This document shows, piece after piece, positions 8,970-18,872 of a DNA stretch of 19,611 nucleotides. Under the pieces are notes generated by a model. The model did no database searches. It was not told where the DNA came from and saw only the letters and a list, made by a program, of their open reading frames with translations. How positions within the stretch are numbered: the stretch's first letter is position 1; the number at the start of each line of letters is the position of its first letter. The stretch is from Scedosporium boydii (lineage: Eukaryota > Ascomycota > Sordariomycetes > Microascales > Microascaceae). The position numbers and the translations under genes were made by a program. Location of the stretch: contig NJFT01000385.1 of assembly GCA_002221725.1 (NCBI GenBank), positions 1 through 19,611 of the forward strand. Reading direction: 5' to 3'.

Positions 8970-10966
8970 TTAATCATACTGCATTCCCTTGCTCCTTAGC
9001 CAAGCACCATATCTCCACATCAAAGTCGGCACGATAATTCCCAGTCCCAGTGCAATTCCTGCTAGCAACCCATTTCCGCCAGCAATTCCCAACTTATCAA
9101 ACAAGCCCGGCGCAAACAGGGGAAAGCTAAACCCTGCCATCGTCCGCACAAAGGCAGCTGCTCCGGTCGCGCTTGCCGTGTACCTCTCGTATGTGTCGAT
9201 CGTGTACGTCTGCACGCATTGGAAAGACAAGATTAGACCCGCGGCGAAGATGCCGGCGCCGATGTTGGGGACAATCCAGTGCGTACGGAAGTGAGCGGCG
9301 AGGCCATACAACAGGAGCCCAAGCGGGGTTATAAAAGCCGTTGGATACATGAGGGGGATGCGGAACTCGGGGAGACCTCGGCCGTCGTTTCTATCCGAAA
9401 GCACGGCGTATACCTGAGATTGTCAGCCACCGATTCCCCTTTGAGAGGGTTAGTTAACTTACCTTATCGATCAGTGGTCCTGAGAATTGCAAGCCAATGA
9501 CGAATCCAACGCCCAGAGAGATGTAATTCAACGAAGCCGGACCAGGTTGCTGGTTGTACTGCTGCATCCAAACCAGCGGAAACGAAGCGAGCCTACATTT
9601 GGTTAGTCCCTCACTTCAAGAGATCATCTGGGAGTCTCTTACACTAGATACATCAACCCATAAAGGTACGCCCTGTATAGAGCAGTGACCTGCAATGCTG
9701 GCTGTGTAAACAGCATCACGAACGGCCTCTGCAGGTTCTTTCTAAGTGTCTGAGCAAATGAGTCCCCCGGCTGCTCAAATTTCGTACGGAGCTTTACGTT
9801 GCCCGTTTCTTTGCGGAGTTTCTTTGCCCTCTTGAGCAGGATGGTAGGTGCATAGGTTTCGGACAGGAAAAAGAAGCAGAGAATTTGCACTAGAGCGTCG
9901 GCGATAGACACAGTCCAGAAGATCCAGCGCCAGTTAAGGTATTGCGTGAGATACCCAGCGGCTTCGGGAGAGCGTAAGCTAGGCACAAAGACTATGGGGT
10001 TCTGGGAGGGGGAGTGATCCTTGTTGAGACGGTGGGACGTACCGATGGGCCCGGCTGCGGGGCCGATGAATGGAGCGAGACTGTAAATGGCAACGGCTAT
10101 GCCGCGCTCTTCGGCATGCCAGCAATCACTAAGAACTCCGCCCCCGAGCTAGGGTGACTTGTAAGTAATGGACATGGAGAACACGAAGACTACTCACGAG
10201 AGATAACGTACCGCTTGAGGAGCGCTACCTCCGAGTCCACTAAGGAAGCGGAACGCCAACAATTGCTCTTTAGCAGTGGACCATGCGCACACCGTATTGA
10301 ACAGGAGGAAGACTAAGTTGGCATATTGTAGAACTACAACTCGTCCATACATTTCCGACAACGGCCCAAGGATAAACGGACCGACGGCGTAGGCAAGGAG
10401 GAAGATGGACATGAGAAGGTATGTCTCTATGTTGGATGAGATGTTGAATTGCTCCGCTAGAGTGGGCAGAGCTGGGGCAAGCATTGTGGAGGAGACGGGA
10501 GATATGAAGGTGAAGCAGGATACAAGAATGGTTGCGGTCCACTTCTTGTATTTTGGCCAGTTCTTGGGGTTAGCGGTATCGGTCGGCCCATCCCATGTCA
10601 CCACCTATTATGTAGTAATTAGAGGAGGACGGAGTAATGGATTAGGAGGGTACGTACTAGATTAGGATCGTCGGCATCCTCCTCCACTGGTAATATTCGT
10701 TCCTTAATCTCTTGGGAGGCATTATCTCCTTCACAGGGGTCCTCATGCGGATTTACAGCGTAGCCTCCTTCGAGGTCTTCATAATTGTAGACACTGTCCA
10801 GCCAAGGGAACTTATCGATGGATCTTTCATATTCTGTGAAAGAAGGTAGTTTTGGGCTCCAAGGTCTCCAGAGTGTAGAGTGCGACCTTGCTAGCGCCAG
10901 CGCAGGTGTGCTTGTTCTTGGCACGGGCTTGCGGGAGATCGAAAAGCTTCGGGTAGTCTCAGCCAT
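8970..10966 (-). CDS. MFS transporter, DHA1 multidrug-exporter type
   Basis: Six exons: 10966-10658, 10604-10212, 10148-10043, 9961-9643, 9592-9463 and 9413-8970, about 566 residues. Introns are 49-81 nt with gtac or gtaag donors. A hydrophilic cytosolic N-tail of about 100 residues ends in the NPKNWPKYKKW motif typical of fungal DHA1 proteins. Twelve hydrophobic segments follow, with GPLSEMYGR after helix 2 (motif A), RFLSGLGGSAPQA in helix 4 and YLNWRWIFWT before helix 6. It should export small molecules by proton antiport at the plasma membrane; the substrate is unknown. The start at 10966 has a strong context (aagATGG); an upstream in-frame ATG at 11029 is weaker. For exon 4, an acceptor at 9992 is also in frame and would add ten residues; 9962 is preferred because it restores the family's GPI-x-x-GYLTQ spacing. 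Confidence 0.92.
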
Positions 10967-12309
10967 CTTGGGTGGATATATCATCAACGACAGCAATAGC
11001 ATTCCCCTCTGCCGCACGACAGGCTTCATAGAGTTTATATCTAAGTATAATTCTTATCCTCATCACATCACGGCCATATCGGTCTTTGCAATCATGGAAT
11101 ATCGCGGGATATCTGACGTGGATCGCGGATCGTGGCTGTGTCTCTGAACCTAGCCTATCACGAAAGCGCGAACCCACTTTGATACCTTCCACTGTTCTCT
11201 TCTTTTCTCTTCGAGAAGAATACGAGAAATCATCTACATCCTAAATCACATTTGCTGTGTGCGCATGATATCTTGCCAGCAAACTCTTGGCGCTTGCGCA
11301 ACTTTGTAGGCGGTGTCTCGCGCAGCCCTCACTCTAGCTGGGTTCTTCCCCCATCGCGTCTATTTTTAAACCTCCAACACTATTGGCGCTTGGCACGCGA
11401 TTTCTAGGGAATCATGCCAGCTTGCATCGCGACTCGCACGCTAATCGTCCTGGCGTCTCAAATCCACGTCATCAGGATTTCTCGGTAGCAGAACCGACAA
11501 GTGAGGCGGGGATTGGTTGGCGAAGTCTGCTTTCAACATGAAACAAAGGGCCAAGACAGTATGATCCCGGCACACGAATCGCATCAGAAGACCTTAGTTT
11601 GGTGTGGGTGGTGTGGGACCGTGGCTCGCTATCGGGTAGAGGTGGTGTTGCGTCGTGATCAGTTACTCGACTCGGATTAGACCTCATCTTTCCCAGATTT
11701 AGATTGCGGCAGTGAGGTGATTTGGTCGAACTCCCGACTGAGGAGAGTGTGAGGTAGTCGACTAACTGACCCGTAGCGTCTTGGCCGAGCTCGTGATTTG
11801 AGTGTGTTCGTCAGACCCCCCAACTGCGCCCCTAAATCGGTGAGAATGCTAAAAGTGAGGACAGAATCGTAGCCTCGATTTAGATTGTGACTTCATGATC
11901 TGCTTCGAAGAGGCTTCGAGAGACCTTCGGAACATTTCTTGAGGAGAGATTGGCCATGGAGAGGGAGGCCTAGATTAGTTGTGTGAGGAATACAATGGTC
12001 ATTTAACTACTTAAGGAGCTCAATGGTCGTGGTGACCCAAGGAGAACTCCATAGACATTAACTTCCTATCGTCATTCGCTTTTCGAGATCCTCGATTCCA
12101 TACCTTGGTATTCCACCCTCCATTTGCTTGTTCACACAGTCGTTACTTTATATATATTATTTTTTATTTTTATTTTTTTCCATTATCACTCTCGCTCACA
12201 CTCTGATATATACCTCATGAAACGAGACCACTCCTGGTCCCTAGCTAACGCCTAATTCACCACTTCCTTTCCCCATATCGGCCTCCCTTACCCTTAAATT
12301 CTTTGGGAC
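10967..12309. other. Long divergent intergenic region (promoters of MFS and glycerate kinase)
   Basis: These 1.34 kb lie between divergent starts. Open frames here are short and lack domains (for example 11472-11687 on the minus strand, without family resemblance). Just before the kinase are an A/T block (tatatatatt followed by T-runs, 12150-12179) and a pyrimidine-rich leader, a common fungal promoter layout. The length would allow a non-coding RNA or shared regulatory sites, but no specific motif can be defended. Confidence 0.5.
12150..12309 (+). promoter_or_regulatory. Likely core promoter and pyrimidine-rich leader of the glycerate kinase gene
   Basis: A TATA-like block (tatatatatt) at about 12150-12160 is followed by T-rich sequence. 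A C/T-rich leader (cacttcctttcccc, then cctcccttaccctt) ends just before the ATG at 12310. This CT-rich arrangement is common upstream of expressed genes in filamentous fungi. The transcription start is not determined. Confidence 0.4.
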
Positions 12310-13512
12310 ATGGCTCAGAACTCAGCCCTAGGACTTAGGGTCCTTGTCTGTCCATCCGGCTTCAAGGGCAGCATGTCCCCGCAGCAGGCTGCAGACTCCA
12401 TCGAGGCTGGTATACTATCTGTCCTTCCAAAGGCCTTCGTCCGCAAAGTTCCGCTCGTGGATGGGGGAGAGGGCTTCACCCGCGCCTTGGTGGCTGCCAC
12501 CGGCGGTGATCTCCACACTACTTGGGTCACGGGCCCGAGAGGAGACCCCGTCAGGTCTTTCTTTGGGATACTAAAATCAAGGGATCCTATTTCACCCAAG
12601 ACAGCTGTCGTTGAGATGGCCGCCGCCGCCGGACTTAGTCTCATCCCAGAACACCTACGTAATCCTGGAATTACAACGACGTACGGTGTTGGAGAATTGC
12701 TCGTCACCGCAATGGACGCTGGCGCGGAGCGCATCGTAATCGGCTGTGGCGATTCTGGAACTTGCGACGGCGGTGCGGGAATGTTGCAAGCGCTCGGGGC
12801 TCGGCTCCTCGATAGCGATGGAAATCAGCTCCCCGTCGCAGCGGGAGGTGAATCTCTCAGTTCCCTCTCTGAGATTGACCTCACGTATGTCGACAAGAGA
12901 ATACACAATACAGTCCTCGAAGCTGCTGTAAACTGGAGTAACGTGCTCTGCGGGCCTTTCGGCGTCGCCCGAGTGTTTGGTGCGCAGAAAGGCGCCACAT
13001 CGTACCAGATTGAACATCTCTCCGCAGCCATGGACAATTTGGCTGAAGTCGCAAGCCACCTTCTCGGCGACAGCAGTGTCGCCCACGCACCTGGAAGTGG
13101 CGCTTCGGGAGGTCTCGGTACCGGCCTTCGTGTCCTTGGAGCACAGCTCCGTTCGCGCTACGAAGTCGTCTCGGAATACATCGACTTCGCGACGCTCTTT
13201 GACAACTGCGACCTCGTCATCACAGCGGAGGGTGGTATCGACGACCAGACCCCACGAGGCAAGATCCCTGCAGAAATCGCGCAGCGCGCCAAGCAATTCG
13301 GGCTACCAGTCGTGGCGATCGCAGGCACGATTGGGCGCGGGGCGAGGATCAATTACGACGTTGGCATCGACGCATACACGTGTATCCTTCAGAAACCGAC
13401 CACTCTGGAAGAAGCAATAAAGGAGGCGGAGCAGTTGACCAAAGAGAGCGCGGAGTGCATTATGCGAATTATCATCGTCGGGCAGGCCCTGGCATCGAGA
13501 AAGGAGAACTGA
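12310..13512 (+). CDS. Glycerate kinase, class I (GarK/GlxK-type)
   Basis: A single uninterrupted exon of 400 codons, near the usual 370-400 for the family. It phosphorylates D-glycerate with ATP; bacterial class I enzymes mostly make 2-phosphoglycerate, linking glycerate from glyoxylate, serine or tartronate routes to lower glycolysis. Family blocks in order are CPSGFKG (residues 14-20), VDGGEGF (50-56), GCGDSGTCDGGAG (145-157), CGPFGVARVFGAQKGAT (214-230), PGSGASGGLGTGL (261-273) and ITAEGGIDDQTPRGK (304-318), where bacterial enzymes usually have GEGR. No targeting peptide is seen, so it is probably cytosolic. The lack of introns, against four to six exons in its intact neighbours, and the bacterial-type fold raise possible acquisition from bacteria. 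It is divergent from the MFS gene. Confidence 0.93.
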   Translation: MAQNSALGLRVLVCPSGFKGSMSPQQAADSIEAGILSVLPKAFVRKVPLVDGGEGFTRALVAATGGDLHTTWVTGPRGDPVRSFFGILKSRDPISPKTAVVEMAAAAGLSLIPEHLRNPGITTTYGVGELLVTAMDAGAERIVIGCGDSGTCDGGAGMLQALGARLLDSDGNQLPVAAGGESLSSLSEIDLTYVDKRIHNTVLEAAVNWSNVLCGPFGVARVFGAQKGATSYQIEHLSAAMDNLAEVASHLLGDSSVAHAPGSGASGGLGTGLRVLGAQLRSRYEVVSEYIDFATLFDNCDLVITAEGGIDDQTPRGKIPAEIAQRAKQFGLPVVAIAGTIGRGARINYDVGIDAYTCILQKPTTLEEAIKEAEQLTKESAECIMRIIIVGQALASRKEN

Positions 13513-13850
13513 TATGGGATGATAGTATCGATTCTCATAAAGACCACTGAACTGAAGAGAAATTGCTTAAGCAAGGGTATTCCTGGACCTGTGCCTGCCG
13601 TCTAGTGCGTTGGCAAAATGCCAGCTCTTGCCCTCTTGGCACGCAAAGTTTGGATTCAGTTGGGTAATTAGGTTCTGTAGTAGAAGACTAGTGAAACCCG
13701 CCCGTTTCCGCTCCAGGCTAGGCTTTTTTTTAACTGCCACTTATCAGAGCTTAAATCGCACCTGTGGCGTGCGTGGCTTGTGATCAGTACGACAGTCCTC
13801 CAAAATACGAATTATTATTGCAGCTCGCGACAAAATTTCGAGGTTCTAAA
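13513..13850. other. Intergenic between glycerate kinase and solo LTR
   Basis: This holds the presumed 3' UTR of the kinase; the first 60 bases contain A-rich sequence but no clear poly(A) signal. No open frame with family resemblance was seen. The last five bases (CTAAA, 13846-13850) are the left copy of the LTR target duplication. Confidence 0.5.
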
Positions 13851-14249
13851 TGTCACGGGCCGACCTTTATGCAGGCCCGAAGCGGTGACAGACGGCAAAA
13901 CCAAAGGGCACGGGCAACTGCCCGCAGACGTCTGACACGCAGAAACGCGATCGGAGGGCGGGAGAAGCGATCGGTTCCGATCATCCAAAGAAGACGTCCG
14001 ATCACCTTGGAGAGCTTGGGAGAGAAATGTCTATATAAACTATAGGTTCTACCATATATCTAGTTTGTCTTTCAAGATCTCCAGTAGTCAATTCAAGTAA
14101 CAGCTACACCCTACACTTGAATACACACTTCTTACTATATCACTGTAAATACTATTTAACTACCTCACTTATCCACAACAGGCACCCACTGTCCCGACAC
14201 TACTCTATTCCATTAATTAACCGGAATCCTAAGTGTTAAGATCGTAACA
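13851..14249. mobile_element. Solo LTR of an LTR retrotransposon, 399 bp, with 5-bp target duplication
   Basis: The unit begins TGTCACGGGCC and ends GATCGTAACA, so it has the TGT...ACA ends of an LTR. It is flanked by identical CTAAA at 13846-13850 and 14250-14254, the 5-bp duplication made by LTR-retrotransposon integrase. A TATA-box-like tctatataaac lies at 14030-14040, as expected of an LTR promoter if read on the plus strand. No gag-pol coding sequence is next to it, so it is a solo LTR left by recombination between two LTRs. The Gypsy/Copia class cannot be told without an internal region. Confidence 0.85.
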
Positions 14250-14254
14250 CTAAA

Positions 14255-14579
14255 CAGGAACAGGAAATATAATTATAATACTTATTACTTCCGATTTATA
14301 TATTTATATATTTATATATTTATATATTTATAAATTAAAACACGATATTAAAGAAATACTTAAGTGCTAGTACAGTTTAAAAATATTAAGGTATTTCGTA
14401 TTAGTCGATCTCCCGGCTATTACTAAGTAGGCTACTTCGTAGGTTTAGACCAAACATGCAGGTTTAAGTAAAACCCTGCATTTTACTTTATTTATTATAT
14501 TTAAGTAGCTAACAGCCTGTGCATCTAAGTCAGATCATTTCCTTTTTCCACATGGAGCTTCTAACTAGCATAAAGCAGA
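14255..14579. other. AT-rich stretch with 8-bp tandem repeat, no gene seen
   Basis: About 300 bases of mostly A+T sequence lie between the LTR and the next gene. It holds the tandem repeat at 14295-14334. The base composition could reflect RIP of an older repeat, but no recognisable element remains. The last part would be the promoter of the gene starting at 14580. Confidence 0.5.
14295..14334. repeat. 8-bp tandem repeat (tttatata), five units
   Basis: Four perfect copies of tttatata are followed by tttataaa. It is a simple AT-rich minisatellite, probably variable in copy number. It lies about 250 bp upstream of the Zn2Cys6 gene and 40 bp from the LTR duplication. Confidence 0.85.
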
Positions 14580-15581
14580 ATGCCCGCATTACAACGATCC
14601 TGGGATGCCTGTGTCAATGCGAAGCGTTGGTGTAATCTTGCAACCCCGTGCTGTGCAAGGTGTACTACAAAGAACATTACTTGCACCTATATTAATCAGC
14701 CTGCAGTGGTGACTTCCAATCAGCCAAGAACATGCGACAGGACAATTCGGAAATACTAATCCTTCACACCCGTGGTTGGCCGTCCATCGGCCCCATCGAA
14801 GTGGGCCTTCGAGTCTGGTCCCAGTCTTCGGTTGCAGACATATAACCCCGAGGTTGTTCGATTGTTTAGTCCCATTACGCTTCAGCGACAGATGAGCATT
14901 CTGCGAACCTTTGCGGTCGACTTTGCGCAGCATGGTGCCGCCTCCTTTCTGCACCCGCGCCTCTATGATTCACGGATGCCAGAGCCCCTCCAGCATGCTT
15001 CTTGGATCTGCGCAAGCTACGGATTGAAAGAGAGATCATTTACTGGCCTCAAGCCCGAGAATATCCGGCTCCAAGCCCGCCAAATGCTGCGCTTAGCAGC
15101 AAGGGCAGGCTCGTTCTCGGAGCTGGTGGCGCATGTGCAGGCTGTCGTATTCTCTCAGATTATCCGCCTCCTCGAAGGCCAGGAGGATTCCGAAGAAGAA
15201 GCAGAACGCGACGACAAGAGCTTTCGCGAACTTGCAAACCTATTATATATACAGACGCCAGTGCAGCTATCAAGAATGTTGAGTCCCTGGCGGGCTTGGC
15301 TGTTCGCCGAGAGCGCCCGCCGTACGATTCTCGTCTGCCACATTATCCTGGCTGTCCATGGCGCCTTGAGGCGTGGATATGCGGTGCATTTACTCTGCGT
15401 CGAAGCTCTTCCCTTTGACATGCGCGCTGAGCTCTGGGATGCAGACACCGCTGATGCCTGGGAGGCGGCAACAGAAGCTTCTTACGGGCACTTAGTGAGC
15501 CTCCATCAGTTCACAACGCTACAGCAGTCGGCGCGAATCGCTTCACCTTTTGAGAGTCTACTTTTATTATCCTTCCAATAA
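14580..15581 (+). CDS. Short Zn2Cys6-type transcription factor with Trp in place of the first zinc ligand
   Basis: The ATG at 14580 begins a zinc-cluster block: W8-x2-C11-x6-C18-x6-C25-x2-C28-x6-C35. The spacing is exactly Zn2Cys6, but the first Cys is Trp, and Trp17 stands where Arg or Lys is usual. The same frame continues to the stop at 15579-15581, apart from TAA at 14757-14759. A phase-0 intron at 14709-14801 (gtgact donor; the first AG after an actaat branch-like site is the acceptor) would remove this stop and give about 302 residues. Otherwise the gene is broken. The C-terminal part (from 14802) has hallmarks of fungal regulators: LRLQTYNPEVVRLFSPIT, WRAWLFAESARRT and EALPFDMRAELWDAD. 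It is short for the class and lacks a full middle homology region. It may be nonfunctional in DNA binding. Confidence 0.65.
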
Positions 15582-16199
15582 CAATGCCTTTCAACACCAT
15601 CGACTTCATCAGCTGATATCTGTCACGGTACACTGAATTTTCTTCAAGAAACTAGAAATTACACGCTGTGAAGAACAGGCAAAACCAGCCTTATTAGAAG
15701 CCCATAAGAAACGACGTAGGAGGTTTACCTAGACCCATAAACACCCACCAGCTGGGATCGTGTTTGCTGGTCCATTTCTATAGTGATGGGAAGACTGGGA
15801 ATGTTTATGCGTCAGGGACGTTTAGGGAGGAATCTAATGACGAATGTTTAACGAAGCTATAAAGTTACTAGCTTTACTAATATATATCTCGTTGCCTGAG
15901 TTTCTACCGCAACATGGTGAGCCCGTTCCAAGTTTGTTGTAAACATAGAAGCGCCGAGGATATATGTAGTGTCGTTCGCTATAGTTTTCTTTCGATATAA
16001 GACCATCTGGAATTCTTGGGTTCGTTATAGATATCGATATCATATAGAAACAGACTTTGATTAATATAGCCTTCTAAGAAACACCCATTTAATTCCCTTT
16101 TATTGTAACCCTTTCTTTCTCATTACATTGGCAGCTGCGCGGTTCTACTTGTTTAAGTAGAGCGCTGCAAGCTCAAAGGTTGTCTTCGGTGTGTAAGTT
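15582..16199. other. Intergenic between convergent regulators, no gene seen
   Basis: This contains the 3' ends of the short Zn2Cys6 gene (+) and the large regulator (-). Small open frames on the minus strand (15834-16043) have no family resemblance. The region is moderately AT-rich from about 15840. A hairpin lies at 16131-16168. Confidence 0.5.
16131..16168. repeat. Inverted repeat near the 3' end of the large regulator gene
   Basis: CTACTT (16145-16150) pairs with AAGTAG (16155-16160) across a 4-base loop. The outer arms GCAG-CGC (16131-16140, with a 3-base bulge) and GCGCTGC (16162-16168) pair imperfectly. It lies 32 bp beyond the regulator's stop codon, so it could be a 3' UTR structure. 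No role is assigned. Confidence 0.4.
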
Positions 16200-18872
16200 T
16201 CAGCCAACTACATGCTCGTCCTGCCCAAAATTTGTTGGCGAGGAGTACCAGATATTTAAGCTCTCTGTGGGTAGATTTCTCGCAAAATCTCGGTCTAGAA
16301 GCATGAAACTATCGTTAAAGTCCGGCAACCACGGCGGTTGGCCACCAAATGATTCGTCTAAAAATCCGTGGAGATCTGACTGTTGAAGGCCCTCATCAAC
16401 AGAGACTGGAGATTGAAGACCTTGATTTCCGCGGAACTGGGAGCTGTTGTTTATGGTATTAACCTGCAATAGATTAGTCGAGAACAAACTCAATGGGAAT
16501 CTCAGGTCGTCCCAAGGTGGTGTTAACATACGAAATGCGTAGTTAGGGCATCATTTTCCGCAAAAGGAGTCGTGTTGACTCCATACTGGTTACTTGGCCG
16601 TCCTGCTTCCAGCTCGGACGACGGTCCTGGAGAGCTCAACATGTTTGAAGCCGAGCTAGTCATCCAATCTTGCCAAGCCTTATGTCCCGTGAGACGAGAG
16701 TTGGTCTCCTCGGCTTTGTCTCCAAGTTTTGGCTGTGAAGTTGCCCCCGCTTTGAACAGGCGGTTGAATCCACGGACGATACCCTTCAACGATGATGCGG
16801 CGGTTTCGCTTCCCTCAGCCAACTCTCTCAATACGTAGATCCCGTCTGCTATCACGCCTTTATAGTCTTCCGTCGGGGCCTCTAGCCCGGTTCCAAGCAG
16901 AAGCACATAGAGCGCAGCGCTGCAGTAGAGCGAGTCTTGACATGCGTATCGACTAAGAAGATTGCATTCCCTTAGGGCCTTCAAGATTCGAATGGTACTA
17001 AGTGCAGCTGATACACAACCCCTGGCGGCTTCTTTGAGAAACCGGATCTTGTTTATATCACGGGATGGCGTATCATCATCCACGGTTGCTGCTGTATGAC
17101 TCAAGGGCATTCTGCTCAAGAGGATCATTGCTTGTTCGTACGTCAGATGTAGATGGAAGACGCCTCGGGATGCCGAATGGGAAAATTTAAGGCTTTCTGG
17201 CAATTCCGATTTCCATTTGTGTAAAGCGAATTTCAGCTCGAGGAATTTGCTCCTGTTGATGACCCAGGAGTTTCTAGAAGGTGGTGCGGAACTCGGATAT
17301 ATATATTTTATGATTTTGCCGACGACGTCACATAATTTGATCAGAGCGACTTGGTTGTCAACGGAGCTTCCAAGTTGAGGTGGCACCAACTCGGGGATTT
17401 CAATCGGGTAATGTGTATCAATTTCTTGATCCTCAATGGTGATTGGCCGACCCATCTGAAATGTAAACAGACGATCACGGGTATACACGCTCCACCAGAG
17501 TCGGTTACGGAGTTCGCGGACGTGTGGATGGAGTGTGTTATTAGTGTGAACGGATCTGTGCAATCCCATGTTGATCGACATGCGCACAGCGAGCCCATGC
17601 ATGTTGTAGGCAATGTCGTGCGCACTGGTACCGACCAGAAACGCCCCTTGAAGGACACAAGCCTGTATGCTTGTCATGGAAGTTGATGTTACGACGTCCG
17701 CAAGCAGACGCCTAGAAATCTCATAAAATGGCCAGCCGGGGTTGCACTTCGGATTCGGTGCCGTAGTATCGCGTAACAGCCCGGTTGAGTCTGAAAGAAC
17801 CGTGGAGCGATCTATTGCAGGATTTGGCTCGTCTTTCTCGAGATCGGCGTACTGACTCCCTACCGCTAATATCATGAACAGGACGCTCACAAATTCGACG
17901 GGACGCCTCGTCGAGGACGTGCTGGGTTCAAACTCGCCCGTCCCGCTTAGGAAGGCGTCTAGTTTCCTCGAAAATATCTCGGGGTGGATGATAAAGAAAT
18001 TCGACTGCGCGTGCTTGAAAAACGACATCGAGAGGAAGTCCAGAACTCCGCGAGGAGGGAGCGCAGCCAGCAGGTCCGTTCTGAGATCATTGAGCAGGTT
18101 TTTTGGAGGGCCAATCATGAAATGACGGTAAGCCTGACAGGTTTCAGCATCTCCGTGATATAATAGATGATTACGGTTTCCCTACTCACTGACTGTCTGC
18201 CCACGGCATGCTGTGCAAGATTGTCACCCGAGAGGGTCTCCCGGACACTGTCGCAGAACGCCCAGGCTGAGAAAACTCCATCGAAATCTGCAATGGTCTT
18301 GTCAGCTGTTCGGAAATTCTAGCTAAGGATGCGCCTAGGTGACGCACATGTTTTGCCCTGATCATGGACGTAAGTTTGTGGCGTTGGGATGTGGTTAACT
18401 ACTATGCTGTCGAAGTCCCCATCGACGACCTGTTTGCTTCTGTTGCTGTCGCTATCGAGCTGTGGACCCGCCTGTCCAGCCTCATCATGAGGCGGCCTGA
18501 CATTTTCCAAGCCCTCCGACAAACTCTTCAAAGCCTCTAAATCTTTGGGAATGCTTATACCATGCCTTTGGAGGATGGCCTCTAACAGGCGCTCCCTCTC
18601 TGACGAGCGTGGAGGGCCCTGCGGCTTCTCCGAGTGTTTCTCCGTGAAGCGGCATTCTGAACGTGAAGCCCGGCATCGCTGACAAGGGTTACGGCCGTCG
18701 CACTTCAGCTTATTCACGCGGCATCGATCACATCTGCGCAGGTTTGGTCAACGGATGCCACAACCTACTTAATCTGGCTCGAAACTCACGCTAGCCGAAC
18801 CCGCTTCCGCTGATCTTCGGGAACCAAAGGTCTTCTTCGCTGTGTTTGTGATGCGTTGGGGCGACTGTCCAT
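16200..18872 (-). CDS. Zn2Cys6 transcription factor with Fungal_trans domain
   Basis: Exons are 18872-18790, 18733-18348, 18287-18194, 18134-16532 and 16463-16200, about 809 residues. The zinc cluster spans exons 1 and 2: C29-x2-C32-x6-C39-x5-C45-x2-C48-x6-C55, with CDRCRVNKLKCDGRNPCQRC, preceded by basic residues. A heptad-like Leu-rich stretch (about 67-100) may dimerise it. The Fungal_trans (PF04082) core is in exon 4, including RLWWSVYTRDRLF and GRPITIEDQEIDTHYP at about residues 399-430. The Asp/Phe-rich last exon could be an activation region. Intron 3 uses a gtcagt donor at 18193; the better-looking gtgagt four bases later puts exon 4 out of frame. The start is the ATG with ccgccATGG context; an in-frame ATG lies at 18989. 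It acts in the nucleus; targets are unknown. Confidence 0.9.

Noticed and set aside
12655..13296. 213-codon minus-strand open frame
   Set aside because: It lies antisense to the strongly supported glycerate kinase and reflects the codon bias of that gene.
8970..13512. Secondary-metabolite gene cluster around the MFS transporter
   Set aside because: No backbone or tailoring enzyme is visible anywhere in the window.
15002..15418. 138-codon plus-strand open frame
   Set aside because: It is an alternate frame inside the short Zn2Cys6 gene, whose own frame carries the family motifs.
16131..16168. Bacterial-type intrinsic terminator
   Set aside because: The genome is fungal; a hairpin in the 3' region is not a terminator of this kind, so it is listed only as an inverted repeat.
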